A stretch of 64,000 bases of DNA from Limimaricola sp. (GTDB taxonomy: Bacteria; Pseudomonadota; Alphaproteobacteria; Rhodobacterales; Rhodobacteraceae), in contig NZ_WGLM01000007.1 of the NCBI RefSeq assembly GCF_016125575.1, forward strand, positions 62,001-126,000, in the 5' to 3' direction. Below the pieces are notes generated by a model. That model did no database searches and was not told the origin of the DNA. It saw only the letters and a list, made by a program, of their open reading frames with translations. Position 1 is the stretch's first letter, and each line of letters starts with the position of its first letter. Made by a program: the position numbers and the translations under genes. Below, one piece after another: positions 34,826 to 44,404 of this stretch.

Positions 34826-35609
34826 GACGGCCCGCCGCCAGCGCGGCGTGGAAGGCATCGAGAACTTGCGCCTCGTTGAACTCCCGCGACAGCTTGCGCA
34901 GGCCGAAATGCACATGCGCCATCTCGGTATAGAAGCGGATGAAGGCAAAATTCGTACCCGCCCCCGCCGCGGCCCCCAGAACCGGCACCGCCTGCGTGGC
35001 CAGTTTCTGGCTCAGCACCGCGGCAAAGCGCGGCGCAACCTTGCCCAGCAGCCCGTGCAGCGCCGGGCCGGTCAGGCTCAGCCGCGCGCCGATGAAGGTG
35101 GTGTCGACCCCGTCATCCTGCGTGCCCGGTCCGCCGGCACCGAAAACGCGCAGGCACTCGATGCGGGTGGCCTCGGTCGTCGGATCCTCGCCGTGTTCGG
35201 CGGCCACGCCCTGGACGGCGCGAAAGATCATCGTGGTGGCGACGGGAAGTTCGGCCAATGCCGTGGGCAACCCGCCAAGCCCGCCCAGCGCGCCCGAGAT
35301 GGTGGCCAGCACCCGGTGCGCCCGATCGCCGCTGGCAACCTGCGCCCAAGCACCGTCGCGGCTTTTCGCGGCGGCCTGATAGCTGGCTTCAAGTGCCCGG
35401 CGCGCGGCGTTGTCGATCTGGCCCCGCACCGGCGCGGGGAGTCGGCGCAGGCCATCCTCCACCTGTCCGCCAACGTAGTTCACCGCACTCATCAGCACGC
35501 CGTTGGCCCTGCGCTGGCGTTGCGCCAGGGCGGCCACGGCGGCAGCGCCCGCCTCGGTCAGCGGGCGATCGGGGTTGATTTCCTTCATCTGCGGCGCCTC
35601 GACAGTCAT
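34803..35609 (-). CDS. EcsC family protein
   Basis: 268 aa with the EcsC signatures ALGGLGGLPTALAELPVATTMIFRA (core part) and GARLSLTGPAL, then VLGAAAGAGTNFAFIRFYTEMAHVHF. EcsC is a poorly understood protein first seen with the EcsAB ABC transporter in Bacillus; none is present here. Starts at 35609, or at 35588 where GAGG precedes the ATG. Function unknown. Confidence 0.82.
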   Translation of the reverse strand: MTVEAPQMKEINPDRPLTEAGAAAVAALAQRQRRANGVLMSAVNYVGGQVEDGLRRLPAPVRGQIDNAARRALEASYQAAAKSRDGAWAQVASGDRAHRVLATISGALGGLGGLPTALAELPVATTMIFRAVQGVAAEHGEDPTTEATRIECLRVFGAGGPGTQDDGVDTTFIGARLSLTGPALHGLLGKVAPRFAAVLSQKLATQAVPVLGAAAGAGTNFAFIRFYTEMAHVHFGLRKLSREFNEAQVLDAFHAALAAGRLTSGGST

Positions 35610-35613
35610 CCGA

Positions 35614-36129
35614 TTACAGATGGGAAGGCGCGTCGGAATTGCAATCATCTGCCTTGGTGACCTTGCCGGTCACGCCTGTCCATGCGCCGGGGCTCAGCGC
35701 CACACCCAACACCCGGTCAGGGTTTGTCGGCGGCGGCATCTCGACACCCGGCAGGCGAACAAAGCCGAAGCGGCGGTAATAGGGAAGATCGCCCACCAGC
35801 AGCACCCGCGCCCAGCCCAGTTGCCGCGCCCGGTTCAGCCCGCGGCGGACAAGGATCGCGCCCAGCCCTTCGCCCTGACGGGTCGGGTGGACGGCGACGG
35901 GGCCAAGCAACACCGCCAGCCGACCGCCGATCCGCACCGGCCAGCAGCGCAGGCAACCTGCCAGAATACCCTCCGCATCACGGGCAACGAAGCAAAGCGC
36001 ACGGATCGGGTCCACCCCGTCGCGCAGCCGGTAAGACGACAGCGCCGTGCGCCCGGGTGCGAAACACAGGTCGTATAGCGCCTCGACCTCCCACCAGTCG
36101 TTCGGGGTTTCCTCGGTCAGCTCGACCAT
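35614..36129 (-). CDS. GNAT N-acetyltransferase (YhbS-like)
   Basis: 171 aa. Motif A is intact (VAVHPTRQGEGLGAILVRRG), followed by VLLVGDLPYYRRFGF, the typical end of YhbS-like acetyltransferases. Reads into the EcsC gene only four bases apart, suggesting one transcript. Acceptor unknown. Confidence 0.87.
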   Translation of the reverse strand: MVELTEETPNDWWEVEALYDLCFAPGRTALSSYRLRDGVDPIRALCFVARDAEGILAGCLRCWPVRIGGRLAVLLGPVAVHPTRQGEGLGAILVRRGLNRARQLGWARVLLVGDLPYYRRFGFVRLPGVEMPPPTNPDRVLGVALSPGAWTGVTGKVTKADDCNSDAPSHL

Positions 36130-36211
36130 CCGCCTGCCTGTCGTTTCGGACTGGTCCCGGACCTACCACGGCGCTAGGTCCCCGGCAAACCGAACACACA
36201 AGGAGCGCGCC

Positions 36212-36817
36212 ATGTTCTACCGACCCGAAGAGGGCCACGGCCTGCCGCACAACCCCTTCAATGCCGTCGTCACGCCGCGCCCGATCGGCTGGATTTCCAG
36301 CCGTGGCACCGACGGGGCCGACAACCTGGCGCCCTATTCCTTCTTCAACGCGGTGGCCTATACCCCGCCGCAGGTGATGTTCGCTTCGACCGGGGTCAAG
36401 CCCGACCGCGACGGCACCAAGGACAGCGTGGCCAACATCCGCGAAACCGGCGTCTTTTGCGTCAACATCGTCAGCTATGCGCTGAAGGACGCGATGAACG
36501 CGACATCCGGCCCCTGGCCGCGCGAGACCGACGAATTCGCCCTGGCCGGCCTTGCGCGCGAGGAATGCAGGACAATCGCCTGTTCGCGCGTCGCTGCCGC
36601 CCCGGCCGCACTGGAATGCCGGCTGACCCAGATCGTGCAACTGCCCGGCATCTCGAACCTGGTGGTCTTTGGCGAGGTCACGGGCGTGCATCTCGACGAT
36701 GCCTGCCTTGTCGACGGCACCTTCGACGTGACCCGGTTCAACCCGCTCGCCCGGCTGGGATACAAGGATTATTCGGTGATCCGCGAGGTCTTTTCCCTCA
36801 CCCGGCCGGGGCAATAG
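36212..36817 (+). CDS. Flavin-reductase-like FMN-binding protein
   Basis: 201 aa split-barrel protein. TPRPIGWISSRGTDGADNLA and PYSFFNAVAYTPPQVMFAS form the FMN site of the flavin reductase/DIM6-like family. Ribosome binding site AAGGAGCGCGCC. Divergent from the GNAT gene. Could be the reductase component of a two-component monooxygenase, but no oxygenase gene adjoins. Confidence 0.85.
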   Translation: MFYRPEEGHGLPHNPFNAVVTPRPIGWISSRGTDGADNLAPYSFFNAVAYTPPQVMFASTGVKPDRDGTKDSVANIRETGVFCVNIVSYALKDAMNATSGPWPRETDEFALAGLAREECRTIACSRVAAAPAALECRLTQIVQLPGISNLVVFGEVTGVHLDDACLVDGTFDVTRFNPLARLGYKDYSVIREVFSLTRPGQ

Positions 36818-36972
36818 CCAGCGACCTCCGGGCGCAACACCGCAGTCAGGCGGCGGAAAAACCAACCTGCCGCCCTCTGCCTCAGTGTCTAACGGGGCAC
36901 GGGGCTTGCCGCAAGACGGGCCGGATGCGCCATAAGCCGGGCATCGATTCGCACCTTGGGAGATGTCCTGCC

Positions 36973-37383
36973 ATGTCCGCCGCCACCCAGTTCACGCGCC
37001 AGTATTTTCACGGCACCCGCGCCGACCTCGCCCCCGGCGACGAGATCGTCGTCGGCCACCGCTCCAACTTCACCGAGGCCGGCCCGCTGTCCTGGGTCTA
37101 TTTCACCGCCACGCTCGATGCCGCGATCTGGGGCGCCGAACTGGCCGCCGGGCCCGGGGCAGAGCGGATCTACCTTGTCGAGCCGACCGGCCCGATCGAG
37201 GACGATCCCAACGTGACCGACAAGAAGTTTCCGGGCAACCCGACGCAATCCTACCGCTCGCGCGCGCCCCTGCGCGTCGTCGCCGAGGTGACGCGGTGGA
37301 TAGGCCACCCGCCCGACCGCCTCCGGCAGATGCGCGAGAGCGTCGCGCGCCTGACGGCCGAGGGCGGCAACATCATCGACTGA
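36973..37383 (+). CDS. arr: Rifampin ADP-ribosyltransferase (Arr-type)
   Basis: 136 aa, the full length of Arr. It has the family's conserved positions: QYFHGTRADLAPGD (NAD-site His), VYFTATLDAAIWGAELA, IYLVEPTGPIEDDPNVTDKK and FPGNPTQSYRSRAPL (with the catalytic Asp region). Arr enzymes ADP-ribosylate the C23 hydroxyl of rifampin. Chromosomal copies exist in several environmental bacteria. Starts at ATG 36973; stands alone between the flavin reductase and SulP genes. Confidence 0.93.
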   Translation: MSAATQFTRQYFHGTRADLAPGDEIVVGHRSNFTEAGPLSWVYFTATLDAAIWGAELAAGPGAERIYLVEPTGPIEDDPNVTDKKFPGNPTQSYRSRAPLRVVAEVTRWIGHPPDRLRQMRESVARLTAEGGNIID

Positions 37384-37398
37384 CGGTGGCGGTCCGCG

Positions 37399-38982
37399 CT
37401 AGTGCGCCCCGAGGATCCCCGTGCGCACGTCGTAATCGACCGCCAGCGCGTAATCGGGGTCGTCGTCGCTGTCGATCATCAGGTGCCCGGCGCGGGCCAG
37501 CAGGCGGTGACAGTCGCGGCTGAGGTGGCGCAACTGGATGCGCTTGCCCGCGGCCTCGTAGCGCCCGGCCACCGCCTCGATCGCCTGCAACGCCGACTGG
37601 TCCACCACCCGACTGTCGCTGAAATCGACGATCACCAGCGCCGGGTCGCCCCCCAAATCGAAGACCTCGCCGAACCCGGCCGCCGAGCCGAAGAACAGCG
37701 GCCCCTGGATGCGATAGACCTTCGCGCCCTCCGGCGTGACATGCGTGACGGCATGGATGCGGCTGGCATTGCCCCAGGCATAGGCCAGCGCCGAGACGAT
37801 CACGCCCACGACCACCGCCGTCGCAAGATCGGTGGCCACCGTCACACCCGTCACCAGCACGATCACGAAAGCATCGGTGCGCGGCACCTTGCGCAGGATG
37901 CGCAGGCTGTTCCAGGCGAAGGTGCCGATCACCACCATGAACATCACCCCCACGAGGGCCGCCAGCGGGATCTGTTCGATCACGCTGGAACCGAAGAGGA
38001 TGAAGGCCAGCAGGAACAGCGCCGCCGCCGTCGCCGCCACGCGCGTGCGCCCGCCGGATTTCACGTTGATCATCGACTGGCCAATCATCGCGCAGCCACC
38101 CATGCCGCCGAAAAGGCCCGTCACCCCGTTGGCCAGCCCCTGCGCCACGCATTCGCGGCTGGCACCGCCGCGCTTGCCCGTCATCTCGCCCACGAGGTTC
38201 AGCGTCAGCAGGCTTTCGATCAGGCCGATCGCGGCGAGGATCACCGCGTAGGGCCCGATGATGCTCAGCGTCTCCCATGTCAGCGGAACGGCAGGGATGT
38301 GAAACACCGGCAATCCGCCCTTGATCGACGACATGTCGCCCACCCGCGGCACATCGAGGCCCAGCCCGATCACCAGCGCCGCGACGATGCCGATCCCCGC
38401 CAGCGGCGCCGGGATCACCCGCGTCACCTTCGGCGCGGCCCAGATGATCGCCATCGTCAGCCCGACCAGCCCCAGCATCAGCGCCAACTGCGCGCCCGAC
38501 AGCCACTGGGCGGCCCCCGGCACGCGGAACTGCTGCATCTGCGCAAGGAAGATCACGATCGCCAGGCCGTTGACGAACCCCAGCATCACCGGGTGCGGCA
38601 CCAGCCGGATGAACTTGCCCCAGCGCAGCAGCCCCACCGCGATCTGGATCAGCCCCATCAGCACCACGGTGGCAAAGAGGTATTCCACCCCGTGCGCCGC
38701 CACCAGCGCCACCATCACCACCGCCAGCGCCCCCGTCGCGCCCGAGACCATCCCCGGTCGCCCGCCGAACAGCGCCGTGATCAGCCCCACCATGAAGGCG
38801 GCATAAAGGCCCACCAGCGGATGCACCCCCGCGACAAAGGCAAAGGCCACCGCCTCGGGCACCAGCGCCAGCGCAACGGTCAGCCCCGCAAGAAGTTCGG
38901 TGCGCAACCGCGCCGGCGTCAGCGAGAGAGAGTCAACGTTGGAAAGGCGGTCGGCAAACGCCGCCCAGTAGCTGGGTGTCAT
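37399..38982 (-). CDS. SulP-family anion transporter
   Basis: 527 aa. About 10-12 membrane spans from residue 28, with LTVALALVPEAVAFAFVAGVHP and NSLRILRKVPRTDAFVIVLVTG-type segments, and a C-terminal STAS domain from about 425 (PLFFGSAAGFGEVFDLGGDP). The family carries sulfate, bicarbonate or other anions. No carbonic anhydrase or sulfur gene adjoins, so the substrate stays open. Confidence 0.92.
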   Translation of the reverse strand: MTPSYWAAFADRLSNVDSLSLTPARLRTELLAGLTVALALVPEAVAFAFVAGVHPLVGLYAAFMVGLITALFGGRPGMVSGATGALAVVMVALVAAHGVEYLFATVVLMGLIQIAVGLLRWGKFIRLVPHPVMLGFVNGLAIVIFLAQMQQFRVPGAAQWLSGAQLALMLGLVGLTMAIIWAAPKVTRVIPAPLAGIGIVAALVIGLGLDVPRVGDMSSIKGGLPVFHIPAVPLTWETLSIIGPYAVILAAIGLIESLLTLNLVGEMTGKRGGASRECVAQGLANGVTGLFGGMGGCAMIGQSMINVKSGGRTRVAATAAALFLLAFILFGSSVIEQIPLAALVGVMFMVVIGTFAWNSLRILRKVPRTDAFVIVLVTGVTVATDLATAVVVGVIVSALAYAWGNASRIHAVTHVTPEGAKVYRIQGPLFFGSAAGFGEVFDLGGDPALVIVDFSDSRVVDQSALQAIEAVAGRYEAAGKRIQLRHLSRDCHRLLARAGHLMIDSDDDPDYALAVDYDVRTGILGAH

Positions 38983-39113
38983 GAGAGGGCCTGTGCTCGT
39001 TTTCTGGCAATTGCGCCGCGCCTACAGGGGAAAGCGGGCAATGTCACCCCGCCACCGCCCCTTGATCGCACTCCCCCGCCCCGCGATAGTCGCCCCATGC
39101 CAGAGCGCCGCAG

Positions 39114-40625
39114 ATGAGCCGCATCCGAACCCTGTCCGACGCCGGCCCCCTCAGTGCGGCCGAGCAGCAGTTGGTCGACGCCTGCAAGGCTGGCGAGACT
39201 TGCACCCTCGGCGACGGCACCCGCCCCGAAGGCCCAGACCCCGCCCGCACCATCCGCGCCGACCTGCTGCGCTTCCTGATCCTTGGCGGGGATGACGCCT
39301 GCAGGGTGGATGAATATGGTGTGGCTCTTCGCGGTGCCTTCATCGAAGGCCCGCTTGACCTCTCCTTCGCCACGGCGCGCGGACGGGCGACGATGGTCGC
39401 CTGCCGCTTCGACCAGCCGATCGCGGCGATGCAGGCCAGATTCGAGACTCTAGCCCTCGGCGGCAGCGCGCTCCCGGGCCTGAATGCCCAAGGTGCGAGG
39501 ATCGCCGGTAGCGTGTTCCTGCGAAAGGGCTTCCACGCCACTGGCACGGTGAGCCTCGCAGGTGCCGAGATCGGCGGGCAGCTGGACTGCGCGGGCGGCA
39601 GGTTCGAGGTCAAAGAGGGCGATGCCCTCAACGCACAAGGCGCGCGGATCCCCGAGGCCGTGTTCCTGAGCGACGGCTTCCACGCCACCGGCATGGTGCG
39701 CCTCACAGGTGCCGAAATCGGCGGGCAGTTGACCTGCGTGGGCGGCAGGTTCGAGGTGAGAGACGGCGATGCGCTCCAGGCTCAAAGGATGCGCGTCACG
39801 GGGAGCTTCTTTTGGCGAAACGTACGTGCCGAGTCGGGCAGTGTCGATCTTGCCGACGTCCATGTCGGCGATCTGGTGGATGATCTGGCAAGCTGGCCAC
39901 CCGCAGGGCGTCTCTACCTTGACGGCTTCACTTATGACCGGATCAGCGGCGCCTTCACCGATGCGCGCAAGCGGCTCGACTGGCTCGCGCGCGGCACGGT
40001 ATGGGAGGGGGAGTTCTTTCCCCAGCCCTATACCCAACTGGCGAAGGTGCTGCGCGAGATGGGGCATGAGGCCGAGGCGCGGCGTGTTCTGGTCGAGCGG
40101 GAAAGGCTGCTCGACCGCTACCGGATCAAGCGGCTGCGCGCCGAACTGGCCGATCTGCGCGCCCTTTGGGAAACCATCTGGTCGTTCTTGCTGCGCTGGC
40201 TGGTGGGCTACGGCTACGCCCCGTTTCGCAGCATCTGGGCGCTGGCCGCCCTGATCGTGATTGCTACGGGCCTTGGCCATCAGGCATGGGAGAGCGGCGA
40301 TTTCGCCCCGAACTCCGCCATCATCCTGTCCACCGATGACTGGCGAACGCTGGCCGAAGATGCGACCGTCGCCAACCCCGCTAAAGTCTGGTCCGACCCG
40401 ACCGGCCCGGGCCGCGATTACGAGAGTTTCAATGCCTGGGCATGGGGGACCGATCTGGTCGTCCCGATCCTGTCGCTGGGCCAGACCGAGGCCTGGGCGC
40501 CCTCCACCGCGCGGGGGCCGTGGGGGCGGCGCCTCTGGTGGGCGCGCTGGGTGCTGGAGGCGTTCGGCTGGATCGTCACCGCGCTGGGGGCGGCCGCCAT
40601 CACCGGGATCATTCGCCGCGATTAG
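39114..40625 (+). CDS. Membrane-anchored protein with 49-residue tandem repeat
   Basis: 503 aa. After an N-terminal alpha-helical region there are about 2.5 copies of a 49-residue unit: GFHATGTVSLAGAEIGGQLD then CAGGRFEVKEGDALNAQGAR, repeated from 39528 and 39675. Each unit has the LxGAxIxGxLxCxGGRF pattern of beta-helix/pentapeptide-like proteins. The C-terminal half has a membrane span near 365-385 (IWALAALIVIATGLG) and one near the end (FGWIVTALGAAAITGIIRR). Similar proteins in databases are often called membrane-associated oxidoreductase without proof. Function unknown. Confidence 0.78.
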   Translation: MSRIRTLSDAGPLSAAEQQLVDACKAGETCTLGDGTRPEGPDPARTIRADLLRFLILGGDDACRVDEYGVALRGAFIEGPLDLSFATARGRATMVACRFDQPIAAMQARFETLALGGSALPGLNAQGARIAGSVFLRKGFHATGTVSLAGAEIGGQLDCAGGRFEVKEGDALNAQGARIPEAVFLSDGFHATGMVRLTGAEIGGQLTCVGGRFEVRDGDALQAQRMRVTGSFFWRNVRAESGSVDLADVHVGDLVDDLASWPPAGRLYLDGFTYDRISGAFTDARKRLDWLARGTVWEGEFFPQPYTQLAKVLREMGHEAEARRVLVERERLLDRYRIKRLRAELADLRALWETIWSFLLRWLVGYGYAPFRSIWALAALIVIATGLGHQAWESGDFAPNSAIILSTDDWRTLAEDATVANPAKVWSDPTGPGRDYESFNAWAWGTDLVVPILSLGQTEAWAPSTARGPWGRRLWWARWVLEAFGWIVTALGAAAITGIIRRD

Positions 40626-40723
40626 AGGCAGGGGGCGCGCGCGCCCGGCCCGCCTGCGCTGCTTGCGGTTGCGCCCCGGCCACGGGGCGGGCAAGACTGG
40701 CGTGGAGCAGCGGAGAGGCACAG

Positions 40724-41608
40724 GTGCAGACACGGTTGGGAATCATCGGCGGCTCGGGCGTCTATGACATCGCCGGGCTGGAAGGGGCCGCGTGGGTCGC
40801 CGTGGACACGCCATGGGGCGCGCCCTCGGACCAGATCCTCACCGGCACGCTGGCGGGCCTGCCGATGGCCTTCCTGCCCCGGCACGGGCGCGGCCACGTT
40901 CATGCGCCGGCGGACGTGCCCTACCGCGCCAATATCGACGCGCTCAAACGGCTGGGCGTGACCGACATCGTCAGCGTCTCGGCCTGCGGATCGTTCCGCG
41001 AGGCGATGGCGCCGGGCGATTTCGTGATCGTCGACCAGTTCATCGACCGCACCATTGCCCGGCCGAAAAGCTTTTTCGGCTCGGGCTGCGTCGCCCATGT
41101 CAGCCTTGCCCATCCCACCTGCGCGCGGCTTTCGGACGCGGTCGAGGCCGCCGCGCGCGCCACCGGCACGACGGTGCATCGCGGCGGCACCTACCTGTGC
41201 ATGGAAGGCCCGCAATTCTCCACCCTGGCCGAATCGCGGATGTATCGCGAACACTGGGGCGCCGACGTGATCGGGATGACCAACATGCCCGAGGCGAAAC
41301 TCGCCCGCGAGGCCGAAATCTGTTACGCCCCCGTGGCGATGGTCACCGATTACGACAGCTGGCACCCCGACCACGGCAGCGTCGACGTGGCCACCGTGAT
41401 CGCTACGCTCACCGGCAACGCCCACCGCGCGCGCGAAACCGTGGCGGGCCTGCCGGGCCTGCTCGACCGCGCCCGCGCCCCCTGCCCCTGCGGCTGCGAC
41501 CGCGCACTCGACCATGCCATCATGACCGCGCCCGACCGGCGCGACCCTGCCCTTCTGGCCAAACTCGACGCGGTCGCCGGCCGCGTCCTACCCCCGGGAC
41601 CGACATGA
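40724..41608 (+). CDS. mtnP: S-methyl-5'-thioadenosine phosphorylase
   Basis: 294 aa from GTG 40724. Purine nucleoside phosphorylase fold with [31 protein letters not shown] and [20 protein letters not shown]; the [19 protein letters not shown] segment is specific to MTA phosphorylase. Splits methylthioadenosine from polyamine synthesis into adenine and methylthioribose-1-phosphate. Overlaps apt by ATGA, and APT reuses the adenine product, so the pair forms an adenine salvage operon. Confidence 0.95.
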   Translation: MQTRLGIIGGSGVYDIAGLEGAAWVAVDTPWGAPSDQILTGTLAGLPMAFLPRHGRGHVHAPADVPYRANIDALKRLGVTDIVSVSACGSFREAMAPGDFVIVDQFIDRTIARPKSFFGSGCVAHVSLAHPTCARLSDAVEAAARATGTTVHRGGTYLCMEGPQFSTLAESRMYREHWGADVIGMTNMPEAKLAREAEICYAPVAMVTDYDSWHPDHGSVDVATVIATLTGNAHRARETVAGLPGLLDRARAPCPCGCDRALDHAIMTAPDRRDPALLAKLDAVAGRVLPPGPT

Positions 41609-42135
41609 AGACCGTCAAGGATTACATCCGCACCATCCCCGACTTTCCCCATCCCGGCATCATGTTCCGCGATGTCACCACGCTCTTTGGCGATCCGCGG
41701 GGCTTTCGCATCGCCGTCGACCAGCTTCTGCACCCCTATACCGGCGCGGCGATCGACAAGGTTATCGGGCTGGAGGCGCGCGGGTTCATCCTTGGCGGCG
41801 CGGTCGCGCACCAGCTGGGCAAGGGGTTCGTGCCGATCCGCAAGAAGGGCAAGCTGCCCGGCCGCACGCTGAGCCAAGCCTACGCGCTGGAATACGGCGA
41901 GGCGGTGATGGAAATCCATGACGACGCCCTGCAACCGGGCGAAAAGGTGCTGGTCGTGGACGACCTGCTGGCCACCGGCGGCACGGCGGCGGCGGGCATC
42001 AAGCTGATCGAGCAGTTGGGCGCGCAGGTCGTGGGCTGCGCCTTCGTCATCGACCTGCCCGATCTCGGCGGGCGCAAGCTGCTGGAAGGGCTCGGCATGG
42101 AAGTGCACGCGCTCTGCGCTTTCGAGGGCGACTGA
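41605..42135 (+). CDS. apt: Adenine phosphoribosyltransferase
   Basis: 176 aa. [19 protein letters not shown] at the start, [20 protein letters not shown] and the PRPP motif [16 protein letters not shown]. Converts adenine plus PRPP to AMP. Its ATG overlaps the mtnP stop. Confidence 0.97.
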   Translation: MKTVKDYIRTIPDFPHPGIMFRDVTTLFGDPRGFRIAVDQLLHPYTGAAIDKVIGLEARGFILGGAVAHQLGKGFVPIRKKGKLPGRTLSQAYALEYGEAVMEIHDDALQPGEKVLVVDDLLATGGTAAAGIKLIEQLGAQVVGCAFVIDLPDLGGRKLLEGLGMEVHALCAFEGD

Positions 42136-42162
42136 CATCCGCCGTCCCTTACGGGACGACGG

Positions 42163-42244
42163 GCCTCCGGCGGGAGTATTTCCCGGCAAGATGAAGCCGT
42201 GGGACGCACCCCTTCATCTTGCTCCAAATACTCCCGCCGGAGGC
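42163..42244. repeat. Dispersed intergenic repeat, copies 2 and 3 as an inverted pair
   Basis: Left arm 42163-42196 (GCCTCCGGCGGGAGTATTTC..) and right arm 42212-42244 (TTCATCTTGCTCCAAATACT..) are near-perfect reverse complements, 15 bases apart, able to form a long stem between the convergent ends of apt and the FAD dehydrogenase gene. The right arm matches copies at 27695 and 61591. May act as terminator. Confidence 0.85.
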
Positions 42245-42278
42245 TCCTGCAGCCAAGGCCGGGGGGCTGCGGTGCCGA

Positions 42279-43685
42279 TTACGCGCGCAGCACCGCGCCG
42301 GGGTTGAGGATGCCGGCCGGGTCGAGCGCGGCCTTGATCGCCCGCATCATGGCAAGCTTGGCCGGGTCGCCGTAGCGTTCCAAGTCGGCCACTTTCAGCC
42401 GGCCAATGCCATGCTCCGCACTGACCGAGCCGCCCATCTCGTGGGTCAGGTCATGTACCAGCGCCTTGACCGCAGGCCGCTTGTCCTCGTCATCAGCGCG
42501 GGTCCGGCCTCGCGCGGGAAAGACGTTGTAGTGCAGGTTTCCGTCGCCAAGATGGCCAAAACAGTTGATCCGAAAATCGCCAAGTCGCGCGAGTTCCGGA
42601 CCAGCCTTGGCGATGAAGTCCGGGATCGCCGAAAGCGGCAGCGAGATGTCGTGCGAGCTGACCGCACCGATGCGGCGGTTGGCCTCGGGGATCGTCTCGC
42701 GCAGCTTCCACAGGCCCGCGCGCTGGGCCAGCGTTTGTGCCAGTATCCCGTCGGTGACAAGGTCCGCGTCAGCGCCCGCCTGGTAAAGCTCGGCCAGCGC
42801 CGCCTCGGCGGGCAGGCCCGCGGGCAGGCCCAGATCGACCAGCACCATCCAGTCCGGCATCGGGTCAAGCGGCATCTGCGCCAGCAGCCCCGTTTCGGCG
42901 AGAAAGTCGAGGCCCTGCCGGTGGATTAGCTCGAAGGCGGAAATGCCCTCGCCCAGTTGTCCGCGCGCCAGCGCCAGCAGATCGAGCGCGGCGGCGGGCG
43001 AGCGCACGGCCAGCAGCGCGGCGGCCACCGTCGCCGGGCGCGGCATCAGCCGCAGCGCAGCCGCCGTGATGATGCCCAGCGTGCCTTCGGACCCGATCAG
43101 GAGGTCGCGCAGGTCATAGCCGGCATTATCCTTGCGCAGCCGCGTCAGGCCGTGCCAGACCGTCCCGTCGGCCAGCACCGCCTCGATCCCGAGGCACTGC
43201 GCCCGCGCATTACCGTAGCGCAGCACGTTGACGCCGCCCGCATTGGTGGCCAACAGCCCGCCGATCCGGGCCGAGCCTTCGGAGGCCAGCGACAGCGGGA
43301 ACAGCCGGTCCAGCGCCGCGGCCCGGTCCTGCACTTCCGCCAAGATCACGCCCGCCTCGGCGACGATCACGTCCTCGGCCGGGTGGACCGAGCGCAGGCG
43401 CGTCATCCGGTCGAGCGACAGGACCACCGGGCGCGGGCCCTCCGGCATGATCTGCCCGCCGACAAGGCCGGTGCCGCCCGACCACGGCACGATGCCCACA
43501 CGGGCATCAGCGCAGGCACGCACCACCGCGGCCACCTCGTCGGTCGTGGCCGGCGCCACGACAAGGCCCTGCCCTTGCCAGCGCCCGCGCGGCTCGGCCA
43601 GGTAGGCGGCCGGATCGCGAAAGGCGGCGGCGGGCAGCAGGCCGCGCAGGCGGGCGGCAAAGGCTTCATCGGCGGGTTGCAGCAT
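42279..43685 (-). CDS. FAD-linked D-2-hydroxyacid dehydrogenase
   Basis: 468 aa of the GlcD/D-lactate dehydrogenase/D2HGDH type. VVPWSGGTGLVGGQIMP-like FAD motif (IVPWSGGTGLVGGQI), then LASEGSARIGGLLATNAGG and DLLIGSEGTLGIIT in the PCMH domain, and CFGHLGDGNLHYNVF with HGIGRLK in the C-terminal substrate/metal region. ATG 43685 follows GAGGGAG. Likely oxidises D-lactate, glycolate or 2-hydroxyglutarate; which is not decided. Confidence 0.9.
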   Translation of the reverse strand: MLQPADEAFAARLRGLLPAAAFRDPAAYLAEPRGRWQGQGLVVAPATTDEVAAVVRACADARVGIVPWSGGTGLVGGQIMPEGPRPVVLSLDRMTRLRSVHPAEDVIVAEAGVILAEVQDRAAALDRLFPLSLASEGSARIGGLLATNAGGVNVLRYGNARAQCLGIEAVLADGTVWHGLTRLRKDNAGYDLRDLLIGSEGTLGIITAAALRLMPRPATVAAALLAVRSPAAALDLLALARGQLGEGISAFELIHRQGLDFLAETGLLAQMPLDPMPDWMVLVDLGLPAGLPAEAALAELYQAGADADLVTDGILAQTLAQRAGLWKLRETIPEANRRIGAVSSHDISLPLSAIPDFIAKAGPELARLGDFRINCFGHLGDGNLHYNVFPARGRTRADDEDKRPAVKALVHDLTHEMGGSVSAEHGIGRLKVADLERYGDPAKLAMMRAIKAALDPAGILNPGAVLRA

Positions 43686-43813
43686 CGCTCCCTCTCGGCA
43701 TCTGCCCGACAAGATATCGCTTCGCATCGGGGGACAAGCCCCCTGCAGGCCCAAATCCGGGCAATCCGGGCCCGCCCGTCGCGCGTATCAGTCTCACACG
43801 CCCCGAAAGGACC

Positions 43814-44401
43814 ATGCCGATGCGCCGCCTTGCCTTCCGCCCGCTGCTTGGCCTCTGGCTGATCGTCGCGGCAGCCCTGCCCGCCACCGCCGCAACCCGA
43901 AGCTACGCGCTCGAGGCGGCGGGAAGTTCGGTCGCCTTCTCGGTGGCGTTCGGGGCGGACACGATCACCGGGACCATGCCGGTGCTGCGCTCGGACCTGA
44001 AGATCGACTTTGCCAATGTCGCGGCCTCGCGGGTGGCGGTGGACCTCGATGTCACGGGTGCCCAGGCCAGCTTTCCCTTTGCGTCGCAGGCCATGAAAGG
44101 GCCGCGGGTGCTGGACGCGGCCGAGTTCCCGCAGATCAGCTTCACCAGCACGGCGATTACCCGGGACGGCGACACCGCGCGCATCGAGGGCAACCTGACG
44201 GTGCGCGGCGTCACCCGACCCACGGTGCTGACGGCGCGGCTTTACCGTCCTGCCGGCAGCAGCCCGCAGGACCTTGACCAGTTGACGGTCATCCTCGACG
44301 GCGCTTTGGCGCGGTCCGATTTCGGCGCGACGGGATGGAGCGACATGGTCGGCGATACCGTGCACCTGACCATAACCGCGCAGATCCGCGCCACGACCTG
44401 A
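43814..44401 (+). CDS. YceI-family periplasmic protein
   Basis: 195 aa. Signal peptide (LLGLWLIVAAALPATA) then the lipocalin-like YceI fold: RSYALEAAGSSVAFSVAFGA, VDLDVTGAQASFPFAS and LTVRGVTRPTVLTA. An in-frame ATG at 43820 has better spacing to the AAAGGA site. YceI proteins bind isoprenoid/quinone lipids. The cytochrome b561 gene starts three bases after its stop, a common pairing. Confidence 0.92.
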   Translation: MPMRRLAFRPLLGLWLIVAAALPATAATRSYALEAAGSSVAFSVAFGADTITGTMPVLRSDLKIDFANVAASRVAVDLDVTGAQASFPFASQAMKGPRVLDAAEFPQISFTSTAITRDGDTARIEGNLTVRGVTRPTVLTARLYRPAGSSPQDLDQLTVILDGALARSDFGATGWSDMVGDTVHLTITAQIRATT

Positions 44402-44404
44402 GCG

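Noticed and set aside
37402-39117. 571-residue plus-strand open frame opposite the SulP gene, very rich in His, Arg and Gln
   Set aside because: It is the antisense of a clear transporter gene; the His/Arg/Gln bias is the complement of hydrophobic codons in GC-rich DNA and no ribosome binding site or domain is seen.
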